Assembly (NCBI GenBank): GCA_028689145.1
Contig: JAQTWT010000001.1
Coordinates: 310,001 to 374,000 of the forward strand
Source of the DNA: Gallionella sp.
GTDB taxonomy: Bacteria > Pseudomonadota > Gammaproteobacteria > Burkholderiales > Gallionellaceae
Length of the DNA: 64,000 bases
Direction of reading: 5' to 3'
Under the pieces are notes generated by a model. The model ran no database searches and was not told the DNA's origin. It worked only from the letters and a program-made list of their open reading frames with translations. Position 1 is the first letter of the stretch; the number at the start of each line of letters is the position of its first letter. Position numbers and translations under genes: made by a program. Shown here in pieces: positions 28,753-38,028 of the stretch.

Positions 28753-30863
28753 ACAGTTCGATTTCACGTATCACGATCGCCGTGCTGGCAACCACATGGA
28801 GTGTTGGCACCCCGGCTGCGCCGGGATCCGAGGAAGAGGATCTGGCACTGATCTACGGCGACAAGTCCACCATCAGCATTGCCACCGGTAGCCCGCAGAC
28901 GTTACGCCGCGCCCCGGCTGTAGCATCGGTAATCACCGCTGAGGAAATCGCCGCAATGGGCGCGACGAATCTGGATGAAGTGCTGGAAACCGCGCCGGGC
29001 ATCCACGTAACCCGCACCTCAATACGCTACGCATCGACCTACGTTATCCGTGGCATAGATAAAGGTGGGCTATTTAACTCGCAGGTCTTGCTCCTGCAAA
29101 ACGGCATCCCCTCCACTACCATGTACGCTGGTGACAAGGGTTACGCCTGGGTCGGCGTGCCGGTCGAAAACATCGCGCGCATCGAAATCATCCGCGGCCC
29201 CGGTTCGGCACTCTATGGAGCGGATGCCTATGCCGGCGTGATCAATATCATCACCAAAACCGCAGCCGACACGCCGGGAACGGAATTTGGCGTGCGCGCC
29301 GGTTCCTTCAACACCCGAAATGCCTGGGTACAGCACGGCGGAAAATGGGGGGCGATGGACGTGGCGGCTTACCTGAATGTTGGCGCCACCGACGGCATCA
29401 GTAAAATCATCCAGGCCGATGCGCAGACAACCAATGACACACGCTTCGGCACCGATGCCAGTCAGGCACCGGGGCCGGTCAACGCCGGCTACAACTCGAT
29501 TGACGGCAGCCTCAACCTCTCTTACGACAAATGGCGTGCACGCGCCGCCTACAAGCTGCGCGACAAGCTGGGAACCGGTGCCGGCATTTCCTCGGCACTG
29601 GATCCCAACAGCTTTGGACGGGCCGAAGTCCTCAATGGAGATGTCTCGTGGAATGCCCCTCAATTTACCAGAGACTGGAGCATGGGAATCACGGCATCCA
29701 TGCAATATTACGCCTCCACACAGCCGAACAATGTACAGCTCTACCCTGCCGGAACCAGATTGGGTGCAAATACTTTTCCCAACGGTCTGATCGGCGGCCC
29801 CAACTCATGGGATAAACAACTCAGGTTATCGGGCAACGCCATCTACTCCGGTTTTGACGACCACAGCCTGCGCCTCGGCATGGGGCACGACATTCTCGAC
29901 CTGTACAAAACCAAGACCATCAAAAATTACCTGTTGACAGCAGGAGCACCGGACCCCGATTTAGCGTTCAACGGCGGTGCAGCCGTTGACTATTCCGGCA
30001 GGCAACCTTTCATCACACCGCATCAGCGGCAGGTTCACTATCTTTATGCCCAGGACGAATGGACATTCGCCCGCGACTGGGCGATCACCGCCGGGGTGCG
30101 CCACGACAGTTACTCTGATTTTGGCGGCACCACCAACCCGCGCCTGGCGCTGGTGTGGGATACCGCTCTCAACTTCACCAGTAAGTTGCTTTATGGTCGG
30201 GCATTCCGTGCACCGTCCTTCAGCGAGCAATACAACATTAACCCGGTAGCCAACGGCAACCCGAACCTAAAGCCGGAAACTATCCAGACGCTGGAGGCGG
30301 CTTTTTCCTGGCAGGCATACAGCGACACCCAGATCAACCTGAGCCTGTTCCGCTATGACATGCAGGATGTCATCCGTCTGGTCAACAATACGGCACCTGC
30401 GCTGGGTGCCACCTATCAGAACATCGGCAAGCAGCATGGCAGCGGTATGGAGCTGGAAGCCGCGTGGGATGCCAGCCGCACCCTCCGTTTCACGGGCAAT
30501 TATTCCTACCAGCAATCCATTGATGATGCCTCGGGAAAAGATGCCGGTTACGCGCCGCACCACCATCTTTATCTGCGCGGCGATTGGCGTTATCCAAGCG
30601 GCTGGTTCGTCAGCACCCAGCTCAACCGGGTGACGGATCGTATGCGCCCTGTCGGCGATGTCCGGGCTCAGGTTCCGAACTACTCCACGGTGGACATGAC
30701 CGTGCGCAGCCCGACCCATAGCCACTGGGGCTTCTCTACTTCCGTGCGCAATCTGTTTAATGCCGATGTCCGCGAACCAAGTCAGGCACCGGGTACCGCC
30801 ATCCCCAACGATTTGCCGATGGCACCGCGCTCGCTGTGGTTGCAAGTGACGTACAAACTGTAG
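28749..30863 (+). CDS. TonB-dependent outer-membrane receptor
   Basis: 704 residues. A signal peptide is followed by a plug domain (about 45-165: VASVITAEEIAAMGATNLDEVLE, then VENIARIEIIRGPGSALYG, DAYAGVINIITK). A beta-barrel ends in WLQVTYKL with the terminal aromatic/hydrophobic pattern for outer-membrane insertion. The family imports siderophores, cobalamin or other ligands using TonB energy. The substrate cannot be told. It lies among sensor kinases and a binding protein with no inner-membrane transporter, so a sensory role is plausible. The stop TAG is supplied by a GTAGGGGCG repeat. Confidence 0.92.
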   Translation: MNSSISRITIAVLATTWSVGTPAAPGSEEEDLALIYGDKSTISIATGSPQTLRRAPAVASVITAEEIAAMGATNLDEVLETAPGIHVTRTSIRYASTYVIRGIDKGGLFNSQVLLLQNGIPSTTMYAGDKGYAWVGVPVENIARIEIIRGPGSALYGADAYAGVINIITKTAADTPGTEFGVRAGSFNTRNAWVQHGGKWGAMDVAAYLNVGATDGISKIIQADAQTTNDTRFGTDASQAPGPVNAGYNSIDGSLNLSYDKWRARAAYKLRDKLGTGAGISSALDPNSFGRAEVLNGDVSWNAPQFTRDWSMGITASMQYYASTQPNNVQLYPAGTRLGANTFPNGLIGGPNSWDKQLRLSGNAIYSGFDDHSLRLGMGHDILDLYKTKTIKNYLLTAGAPDPDLAFNGGAAVDYSGRQPFITPHQRQVHYLYAQDEWTFARDWAITAGVRHDSYSDFGGTTNPRLALVWDTALNFTSKLLYGRAFRAPSFSEQYNINPVANGNPNLKPETIQTLEAAFSWQAYSDTQINLSLFRYDMQDVIRLVNNTAPALGATYQNIGKQHGSGMELEAAWDASRTLRFTGNYSYQQSIDDASGKDAGYAPHHHLYLRGDWRYPSGWFVSTQLNRVTDRMRPVGDVRAQVPNYSTVDMTVRSPTHSHWGFSTSVRNLFNADVREPSQAPGTAIPNDLPMAPRSLWLQVTYKL

Positions 30864-30925
30864 GGGCGTATGGCAATGCGCCCTATTCATTGGTTATCAA
30901 AGGGCGTATTGCCATACGCCCCTAC
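30860..30925. repeat. GTAGGGGCG palindromic repeat, copy 3
   Basis: A 66-bp inverted repeat (GTAGGGGCGTATGGCAATGC and its near complement ending CGCCCCTAC). Its TAG is the stop codon of the TonB receptor gene. Confidence 0.75.
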
Positions 30926-30943
30926 GATGGTTTTATTTTTGAA

Positions 30944-32089
30944 ATGGAAATTGAACAATCTCAGTCGCCGCAACGCTTTTGGCCGGGTATCCGGGCACAG
31001 AATGTTTCCGCGTGGGCAGAGCGTGTGCTGTTGGTGATTTATCCCCTTACAGCCACGGCCTACTCCTTGCGGGTACAAAGGCGTGCCCACCCTGCCGGTG
31101 CAGGTCGGCGAAGCCGGGGCTGGCTAGCGGTCTTGCTGGGCTTTGTACTGCTGATAACTCATGCCGGTACGGTCAGCGCCGATGCCGCCGGGAATCCTGT
31201 GCAAAGGATTGCGCCGGCACCGGTAAAAAGTCCGATCGCGGTAATTTATCCGGATATAGGCGAGCCGTATCGCACGGTGTTCACGCAGATCATCGGGGGC
31301 ATCGAGGACAATACTAAAATACCGGTTGCCAAATATACAGTGGGACAAAACACGGACATCGCTGAACTGAAAAACAGTTTGCGGCAGCAAAATATCAAGG
31401 TGGTAATTGCACTGGGACGGCAGGGAATGAAGATCGCCACTACTCTGGATCGAAATATCGGTGTGGTTGTCGGCGGCGTAATCGCGTCACCGGAAGAAGA
31501 AATGCGCGATCTGCCGGTGAACAGTCTGTCGCCAGATCCGGTGCTGATGTTTTCGCACCTGAAGGTGTTGATGCCTGATGCGCGGCGTGTATTCGCCGTG
31601 TACGATCCGCGCCAGAACGGCTGGCTGATGCGGCGTGCAAAAGAGGCCGCGCACGCCCAAGGTGTGGAACTGGTGACTTACGAGGTGCAGGATTTGCGCG
31701 GCGCGGTGCGTATTTATCAGGATATTTTCGCCGCCGCCGACAACCGCCGGGATGCGTTATGGTTGCTGCCGGATTCCACTACAGCAGAGGAGAGTTCGGT
31801 GCTGCCGCTGGTGCTGCATGAATCATGGAACCGCAAGCTGGCGGTGTTCTCCAGCAGTTTCGGCCATGTCAGGCGCGGCGTGTTATTTTCGCTGTATCCG
31901 GATAATGCCGGGCTGGGTCGCCACCTCTCCGCATCGGCGCTGGAGTTTCTGGCTTCAGGCAAATATGAAGAGCGCGGCATGATTTTATTGCGCGACGTGC
32001 TGGTGGCAATCAACCTGCGCACCGCCAATCACCTCGGGCTCAAGGCCATGCGTCGGCAGGATTTCGATATGGTGTTCCCGGAGCAATGA
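30944..32089 (+). CDS. ABC-type (TrpX/ABC_sub_bind-like) periplasmic binding protein
   Basis: About 381 residues from ATG 30944; the true start may be further in, because the export signal appears to be RGWLAVLLGFVLLITHAGTVSADA, about 60 residues downstream. The mature part has the ABC substrate-binding fold seen in TrpX-like proteins (SPIAVIYPDIGEPYRTVF, VVIALGRQGMKIA, FAVYDPRQNGWLMRRAKEAA). No ABC permease or ATPase is encoded nearby. Placed between the TonB receptor and HK5, it probably acts as a periplasmic ligand carrier or co-sensor. The ligand is unknown. Confidence 0.75.
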   Translation: MEIEQSQSPQRFWPGIRAQNVSAWAERVLLVIYPLTATAYSLRVQRRAHPAGAGRRSRGWLAVLLGFVLLITHAGTVSADAAGNPVQRIAPAPVKSPIAVIYPDIGEPYRTVFTQIIGGIEDNTKIPVAKYTVGQNTDIAELKNSLRQQNIKVVIALGRQGMKIATTLDRNIGVVVGGVIASPEEEMRDLPVNSLSPDPVLMFSHLKVLMPDARRVFAVYDPRQNGWLMRRAKEAAHAQGVELVTYEVQDLRGAVRIYQDIFAAADNRRDALWLLPDSTTAEESSVLPLVLHESWNRKLAVFSSSFGHVRRGVLFSLYPDNAGLGRHLSASALEFLASGKYEERGMILLRDVLVAINLRTANHLGLKAMRRQDFDMVFPEQ

Positions 32090-32115
32090 CATGCGCAGAT
32101 ATATTTTCAGTGGTC

Positions 32116-32199
32116 GTAGGATGGATGGAGCGCAGCGTAACCCATCGGAATTGTTGGGTTGCGGCAATGATGGGTTGCACTACGCTCCACCCATCCTAC
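32116..32199. repeat. GTAGGATGGATGGAG palindromic repeat, copy 2
   Basis: An 84-bp inverted repeat with ends GTAGGATGGATGGAGCG and CGCTCCACCCATCCTAC, lying between the binding-protein gene and HK5. It is related to the element at 16399-16499. Confidence 0.75.
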
Positions 32200-32230
32200 T
32201 TTTTTATTTCGGCTCGCCCGGCTTAGAATC

Positions 32231-33769
32231 ATGAACAAGATATTTAATGCCTTTCTGCTCAAATTCACATTCCAACGCCAGCTTGGAATCACGATTGCGC
32301 TCGGCATTCTCGTGCTGGCGCTGTTTTCTTCTGTGGTGGGATCATGGCAGGCCAACCAGCGGGTGCAAGGCAATCTGCTTGAACAGGGGTTGCACATCAC
32401 CGAGAGTCTGGCGCGCCAGAGCGCGCTGGCGCTGATTTACGTTTCGCCCGATAACGCCGCCGAGGCGGCGGCCGCCACTCTGGATTTCCCGGGCGTAGTC
32501 GGTGTGGAAATACGCGATGCCAACCGGCGTGTTTTATTGCGGCGCGGTAATACCGATCCCGCCGAATTCCCGCTTCAAATGAAACGGGCAGACGGGGCGG
32601 ACAAGAACGGCACAACAAACACCGCCGTTCTCGATGCGGAAAGTCAAAATGCGTGGCGCTTTGTCGCGCCGGTGTATTCGCAACCTGCCAGCTCGCCATT
32701 TCAGGAGGAGGCGGCACCCGAGTTGCTCGGCACTGTAACGGTGGTGGTGAGCAAGGCGGAGTTGATCCAGATGACCACCGGTATTTTTGTCGCCAACCTG
32801 ACTACCTCGTTTTCTTTCGCGCTGCTGATCCTGTTGCTGATCCGTTTTCTGACCAACCGCATGACGCAACCGCTCAACCAGTTATCGTCCATCATGGGGC
32901 GTGCCGAGGCTGGCGAATCGCAGGTGCGAGCCGTGTTGGCCGGGCCGAAAGACATTGCCAATATGGCCCATGCGTTCAACAGCATGATGGCGGTGCTGGA
33001 AGAACGCGCGGCGGAAATCAGCCAGCTAAATACCGATCTGGAAAGGCGCGTGGCCGAACGGACCAACGAACTGGCCGCCGCCAACCAGGAGCTGGAATCC
33101 TTTTCCTATTCGGTTTCGCACGATCTGCGCACGCCGTTGCGCGCCATTGACGGATTCTCCCGCATCCTGCTGGAAGACTATGCCGGCAAACTGGACGATG
33201 AAGGCACGCGGCTGCTCAACGTGGTGCGGGACAATACCAGCCGGATGAGCCAGCTCATCGACGATATCCTGAACTTTTCCCGCACCGGACGATTGGAGCT
33301 GACATTTTCCAGGATCGACATGGAAAAACTGGCTCATACAGTTTTGGCAGAGCTACCGCCCGAAGTTACCGGCGGCAATCTGCAAGTGGAAATCGAAGCT
33401 ATCCCGCCAACCAAGGGGGATAGTGCCATGATGCACCAGGTATTCGTCAACCTGCTGTCCAACGCCATCAAATTCAGCCGCGTCAAAGAGACCGCCAGCA
33501 TCAAGGTTGGCGCTTACACCGGGGGGGGCGAAACAGTTTATTATGTGCAGGACAACGGTGCCGGTTTTGATATGCAGTACGCCAACAAGCTGTTCGGTGT
33601 GTTCCAGCGCCTGCATGGCGTGACCGAGTTTGAAGGCACCGGTATCGGGCTGGCCATCGTCAAACGCATCGTCAACCGTCATGGCGGGCGGGTGTGGGCC
33701 GAAGGCGAAGTCGGCAAGGGCGCAACTTTTTATTTTGCACTACCGACCCCGCCTCAACAACAATCATAA
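32231..33769 (+). CDS. HAMP-containing sensor histidine kinase (HK5)
   Basis: 512 residues. A membrane helix near 18-40, a periplasmic domain to about 175 ([20 protein letters not shown]) and a second helix are followed by HAMP (about 200-260: [15 protein letters not shown]). The kinase core has H297 in [18 protein letters not shown] and [11 protein letters not shown]. It has no PAS or receiver domain. It is followed after 11 nt by a stand-alone receiver with a good ribosome site, its most likely phosphorylation partner. The periplasmic region resembles the variable sensor domains placed beside TonB receptors and binding proteins. Confidence 0.88.
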   Translation: MNKIFNAFLLKFTFQRQLGITIALGILVLALFSSVVGSWQANQRVQGNLLEQGLHITESLARQSALALIYVSPDNAAEAAAATLDFPGVVGVEIRDANRRVLLRRGNTDPAEFPLQMKRADGADKNGTTNTAVLDAESQNAWRFVAPVYSQPASSPFQEEAAPELLGTVTVVVSKAELIQMTTGIFVANLTTSFSFALLILLLIRFLTNRMTQPLNQLSSIMGRAEAGESQVRAVLAGPKDIANMAHAFNSMMAVLEERAAEISQLNTDLERRVAERTNELAAANQELESFSYSVSHDLRTPLRAIDGFSRILLEDYAGKLDDEGTRLLNVVRDNTSRMSQLIDDILNFSRTGRLELTFSRIDMEKLAHTVLAELPPEVTGGNLQVEIEAIPPTKGDSAMMHQVFVNLLSNAIKFSRVKETASIKVGAYTGGGETVYYVQDNGAGFDMQYANKLFGVFQRLHGVTEFEGTGIGLAIVKRIVNRHGGRVWAEGEVGKGATFYFALPTPPQQQS

Positions 33770-33780
33770 GGAGATATGAC

Positions 33781-34239
33781 ATGACTAACAACAATGGAAT
33801 CGTGGAAATTCTCTTGGTGGAAGACAACCCTACAGATGCCGAACTGGCGATCCGGTCACTCAAGAAAAGCGGCTTGGCCAATAATCTGGTATGGGTCAAG
33901 GATGGCGCGGAAGCGCTGGATTTTCTGTTTTGCAAAGGAAGCTATGCGGGGCGTGATACCGGCTGTATTCCTCGCGTCATCCTGCTTGACCTGCGCCTGC
34001 CCAAGGTGGACGGCATGGAAGTTTTGCGCACAATAAAAAGCAATGACCACACCAAACATATCCCGGTCGTGGTGCTGACCTCTTCCAAGGAGGACCGGGA
34101 TATTACCGAGAGCTACGAGTTGGGGGTGAACAGTTTTATCAGTAAACCGGTGGAATTCGAGGCTTTTGCCAAGACCGTTGCGGAACTCGGGATGTACTGG
34201 CTACTGATCAACCACCCACCTGTTATTACTGGAAAATAA
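33781..34239 (+). CDS. Single-domain response regulator (Rcp/CheY-like)
   Basis: 152 residues consisting only of a receiver domain: acidic pair E14-D15, phospho-acceptor D70 in [13 protein letters not shown], the switch Thr in VVVLTSS and the Lys in FISKPVE. The extended form with the loop [15 protein letters not shown] matches the Rcp1 type that partners phytochrome-like kinases. AAGGAG precedes ATG 33781. With no output domain it must act by protein contact or as a phosphate shuttle between the five kinases and the two following receiver proteins. Confidence 0.92.
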   Translation: MTNNNGIVEILLVEDNPTDAELAIRSLKKSGLANNLVWVKDGAEALDFLFCKGSYAGRDTGCIPRVILLDLRLPKVDGMEVLRTIKSNDHTKHIPVVVLTSSKEDRDITESYELGVNSFISKPVEFEAFAKTVAELGMYWLLINHPPVITGK

Positions 34240-34242
34240 ACT

Positions 34243-35982
34243 GTGGACGAACTCAGGATATTGTTGCTGGAAGACAATCCCTCCGATGCCGAGCTGCTGG
34301 AATACCAGTTGCGCAAGGGAGGGCTGGTATTTTCCGCCCTGCGCGTTGACACGGAACCCGCCTTTCAACTGGCATTAAGTGACTTCAAACCCGATATCGT
34401 GCTGGCGGATTACAACCTTCCGTCCTATAACGGTCGCGCGGCGCTCGATTACATACAGCAGGTTTATCCGGACATTCCGGTCGTCATGGTCACCGGTGCC
34501 ATCGGCGAAGAGAAAGCGGTTGAACTATTGAGGAGCGGTGCCAGAGATTACCTTCTGAAAGACCGGTTGACGAGGTTGTCTGCCGCCATCCAGCGCGCGC
34601 TTGATGAACAGGAAAAAATCAGGACACGCCGTGAATCCGAACAGAGGCTGAGGGAAGCGGAGAGCAAGTTCAGGACGCTGTTTGAAGCGGCCAACGACGG
34701 AATATTTCTCTTGGATGCGACCGGATTTGTGGACTGCAACCAGCGTGGGGCCGACATGTACGGGCGGGTGAAACGGGACATTATCGGCCATTCGCCCGCC
34801 GAGTTCTGCCCGGAAAAGCAGCCCGATGGGCGGTTATCCACCGAAGTGGCGGCGGAAAAAATACAGGCCGCCCTGCGCGGCGAAACACAGCATTTTGAAT
34901 GGCGCTCGCTTTGTTCCGACAACACGCCATTTGATGTCGATATCAATCTGAATGGAATCGAGCTTGGCGGTCAGGTTTATCTGCAAGCCGTGGTGCGCGA
35001 TATTACCGGACGCAAGCAGGTGGAACAGGCCTTGCGTGCCAGCGAAAGCCGGTTCCGCTTGCTCGTCGAAAACGCTCCCTTGTGTATCCACGAGATAGGT
35101 TTGGATGGCAGGATAAGCTCCATGAACAGGGCGGGCTTGTCCATGATGGGAGTCGAGCATGAATGCCAGGTACAGGGATTCCTTTATCTTGATGCGGTAT
35201 GCGATGCCGACCGTGAACGGATCGCGGAATTGCTCGCCAGCGCATATACCGGTGAGGCAAGTCACTTCGAATTCAAAGCCAGCGGGGTGCGCGAACAGTT
35301 TTTCAAGTCGTGTTTTGTTCCCATCAGGGACCAGGACGGCGCTGTTGGAAAACTGATGGGCATAACGGAGGATATCACCGAGCGCAAACAAGCCGAGAAG
35401 CAAATCCATAGCTTTGCTTTCTATGACGCATTGACGCAACTTCCCAACCGCCGTTTGCTGCTGGATCGCATGGGGCAGGCAATGCTGGCCAGCAAGCGCA
35501 ATGGCCGTTATGCCGCGCTGATGTTTCTGGATCTGGATAACTTCAAGCCGCTCAATGATACGCACGGGCATGATGTGGGCGACCTGCTGTTGATTGAAGC
35601 GGCGCGCCGCATCAGCAGTTGCGTGCGTGCGGTAGACACCGTGGCACGTTTTGGCGGCGATGAGTTCGTGGTGATGCTCAGCGAGTTGGATGCGGATAAA
35701 GAACTGTCCGTTGCCATGTCCAACAGTATCGCCGAAAAAATTCGCGCCATTCTGGAGGAACCTTACCTGCTGGCAATTCAGTCGGGGGGCGAAATAAAAA
35801 ACACGGTGGAGCACCGCTGCACATCGAGTATCGGCGTGGTGCTGTTTATCAATCACGAAGCCAGTCCGGAGGATATTCTCAAGTGTGCCGATCTGGCGAT
35901 GTACCAGGCGAAAGAGGGCGGGCGCAATACGATTCGTTTTTTCGATCCTCTATCCGGGGAGGATGGGAGAGTAACATCATGA
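34243..35982 (+). CDS. REC-PAS-PAS-GGDEF diguanylate cyclase
   Basis: 579 residues starting at GTG 34243. The receiver domain has phospho-acceptor D56 in VLADYNLPSYNG. Two PAS domains (about 140-260 and 265-385, each ending in a DIT-type box) are followed by a GGDEF domain. The catalytic motif GGDEF is intact at 471-475, and the inhibitory I-site RAVD lies five residues upstream, so product-inhibited c-di-GMP synthesis is expected. It is 3 nt downstream of the single receiver and overlaps the HD-GYP gene (ATGA at 35979-35982). Confidence 0.92.
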   Translation: MDELRILLLEDNPSDAELLEYQLRKGGLVFSALRVDTEPAFQLALSDFKPDIVLADYNLPSYNGRAALDYIQQVYPDIPVVMVTGAIGEEKAVELLRSGARDYLLKDRLTRLSAAIQRALDEQEKIRTRRESEQRLREAESKFRTLFEAANDGIFLLDATGFVDCNQRGADMYGRVKRDIIGHSPAEFCPEKQPDGRLSTEVAAEKIQAALRGETQHFEWRSLCSDNTPFDVDINLNGIELGGQVYLQAVVRDITGRKQVEQALRASESRFRLLVENAPLCIHEIGLDGRISSMNRAGLSMMGVEHECQVQGFLYLDAVCDADRERIAELLASAYTGEASHFEFKASGVREQFFKSCFVPIRDQDGAVGKLMGITEDITERKQAEKQIHSFAFYDALTQLPNRRLLLDRMGQAMLASKRNGRYAALMFLDLDNFKPLNDTHGHDVGDLLLIEAARRISSCVRAVDTVARFGGDEFVVMLSELDADKELSVAMSNSIAEKIRAILEEPYLLAIQSGGEIKNTVEHRCTSSIGVVLFINHEASPEDILKCADLAMYQAKEGGRNTIRFFDPLSGEDGRVTS

Positions 35983-37982
35983 GTGTATCCAAGGCAGACA
36001 ATTCACCGCAGCCGGAAAGCGCTGCGAAGTTGGCGCAGCCGCTGCGTATCCTAATGCTGGAAGACACTCCCGCCGATGCCGAGCTGAATGAACGGATGCT
36101 GCGCAAGGCGGGTATGGTTTTCGATTCATTGCGCGTTGAGACATTGAATACATTTGTCGCGGCGCTGGACTCATTCCATCCCGATCTTATTTTGGCTGAC
36201 TATCATCTGCTGGGTTTCGACGGCATGGCGGCGCTGTCCCTCGTGCGTACCAGAAATCTGGAAATACCTTTTATTTTCGTCACCGGCGCGATGGGTGAAG
36301 AATTGGCGGTGGAGAGCATCAAGCAGGGTGCTACCGACTATATCCTCAAGGATCGCCTGAGCCGCCTGCCTGCCGCTGTGCAGCGTGCCTTGGCGGAGAA
36401 GCAGCAACAACAGCAGCTGAAGCGCCGGGAAGATGAATTGCTGGAGAGCGAAGCACGCTACCGGCGCATTACCGAGGGGCTCACGGATTATCAATATACC
36501 GTGCGTATCGAAAACGGGCGCGCTGTTGAGACCAAGCAAAGCCCTGCCTGTGTGACAGTGACCGGATATACGGCGGAAGAGCTGGTTGCCGATCCCTACC
36601 TGTGGATACAGATGGTTGCGCCGGAGGATCGTGATCTGGTCAGGGCGCGTGTGAGCCAGATACTGACGGGCAATGATGTGCCGTCGCTGGAACATAAAAT
36701 CATCCGCAAAGACGGGGCGATCCGCTGGGTGAGAGATACGACCATCCTGTTCAAAGACGCTGCCGGGAAGCTGCTGTCCTATGACGGCGTGATTAAGGAC
36801 ATTACCGAGCGCATGCAGGCGGTAATCGCGCTCAATCACGCCAACCGCGCCCTCGCCACTTTGAGTGTGGTAAACCGCAACCTGGTGCGCGCCACAAATG
36901 AGGATGAACTGTTGCAGACAATCTGCCAGGCTATCGTGGAGCAGCGCGGTTACCGGATGGCCTGGGTGGGTTATGCGCAACAGGATGCGGATAAGACTAT
37001 CAAGGTCATGGCACATGCCGGCCATGACGAAGACTATTTGGAGGCATTGCAGCTTACCTGGGCTGAGGCCGTGCGGGGAATGGGGCCGTGCGGGCGGGCC
37101 ATCCGCGGCGGGACGACCCAGTTGTGCCAGGATATTGCCAATGATCCGCATTATCCGCCGTGGCGCGATGCGGCGCTCAAGCGCGGCTATGCGGCCAGCA
37201 TTACGCTGCCGCTGGTTGACGGTGACGGCAAGGTATTCGGCATCCTCACCGTGTATGCCGAAGAAGTGAATGCCTTCAGCTCCACCGAAGTCGATCTGCT
37301 GGAAGAAATGGCCGGGGATCTGGCGTTCGGCGTGCGCGGCCTGCATATACGCCATGAACGCGATCTGGCGCAGGAACAGAACCAGAAGCAGCTGGTGCAA
37401 CTGCAAAATAGCCTTGAGGACACGGTGCGGGTAATTGCCACTATCGTGGAAAAGCGCGATCCCTATACCGCCGGACATCAGGCCAGAGTGGCCGACCTGG
37501 CTGCGGCGATTGCCCGGCAAATGGGGCTGCCCGACGAGCGGGTGCATGCCATCCAACTGGCGAGCGTTGTGCACGACTTGGGTAAGATTCAGATTCCGGC
37601 GGAAATACTGAGCAAACCGGGACGGCTAAATGAAATCGAATACAGTTTTATCAAAACCCATCCGCAAGCGGGTTATGACATTCTGAAAAACATCAGTTTC
37701 CCGTGGCCGCTCGCGCAGATGGTGTTGCAGCACCATGAACACTTTGACGGTTCGGGTTATCCGCTAGGGAGCAATGGCGATCAGATTATTCTCGAAGCGC
37801 GGATTATCAGTGTGGCGGACGTGGTCGAAGCAATGTCCTCGCACCGCCCCTATCGGGCCGGTTTGGGCGTGGAAGCAGCACTGGCGGAAATCACCTGCCA
37901 ACGCGGTATCTTTTTTGATCCGCAAGTGGTGGATGCGTGTTTAACCCTGTTCCGCGAACTGAATTACACTTTGCCGACTTAG
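35979..37982 (+). CDS. REC-PAS-GAF-HD-GYP cyclic-di-GMP phosphodiesterase
   Basis: 667 residues. The receiver domain (phospho-Asp in LILADYHLLGFDG) is followed by PAS (about 155-275), GAF (about 295-440: RGYRMAWVGYAQQ, SITLPLVDGDGKVFGILTVY) and HD-GYP domains. H532-D533 in VVHDLGKIQIP and HHEHFDGSGYP (GYP at 593-595) are intact, predicting hydrolysis of c-di-GMP. The start ATG 35979 overlaps the stop of the diguanylate cyclase gene. The pair gives this cluster opposite c-di-GMP activities, each under a receiver domain. Confidence 0.92.
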   Translation: MSVSKADNSPQPESAAKLAQPLRILMLEDTPADAELNERMLRKAGMVFDSLRVETLNTFVAALDSFHPDLILADYHLLGFDGMAALSLVRTRNLEIPFIFVTGAMGEELAVESIKQGATDYILKDRLSRLPAAVQRALAEKQQQQQLKRREDELLESEARYRRITEGLTDYQYTVRIENGRAVETKQSPACVTVTGYTAEELVADPYLWIQMVAPEDRDLVRARVSQILTGNDVPSLEHKIIRKDGAIRWVRDTTILFKDAAGKLLSYDGVIKDITERMQAVIALNHANRALATLSVVNRNLVRATNEDELLQTICQAIVEQRGYRMAWVGYAQQDADKTIKVMAHAGHDEDYLEALQLTWAEAVRGMGPCGRAIRGGTTQLCQDIANDPHYPPWRDAALKRGYAASITLPLVDGDGKVFGILTVYAEEVNAFSSTEVDLLEEMAGDLAFGVRGLHIRHERDLAQEQNQKQLVQLQNSLEDTVRVIATIVEKRDPYTAGHQARVADLAAAIARQMGLPDERVHAIQLASVVHDLGKIQIPAEILSKPGRLNEIEYSFIKTHPQAGYDILKNISFPWPLAQMVLQHHEHFDGSGYPLGSNGDQIILEARIISVADVVEAMSSHRPYRAGLGVEAALAEITCQRGIFFDPQVVDACLTLFRELNYTLPT

Positions 37983-38028
37983 CGGCTTTGCAACTACTGA
38001 CTACACCATTCCCGCTGACTTTATTGCG

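Noticed and set aside
36171-37574. 467-codon minus-strand open frame
   Set aside because: Complement of the HD-GYP gene; no domain recognisable.
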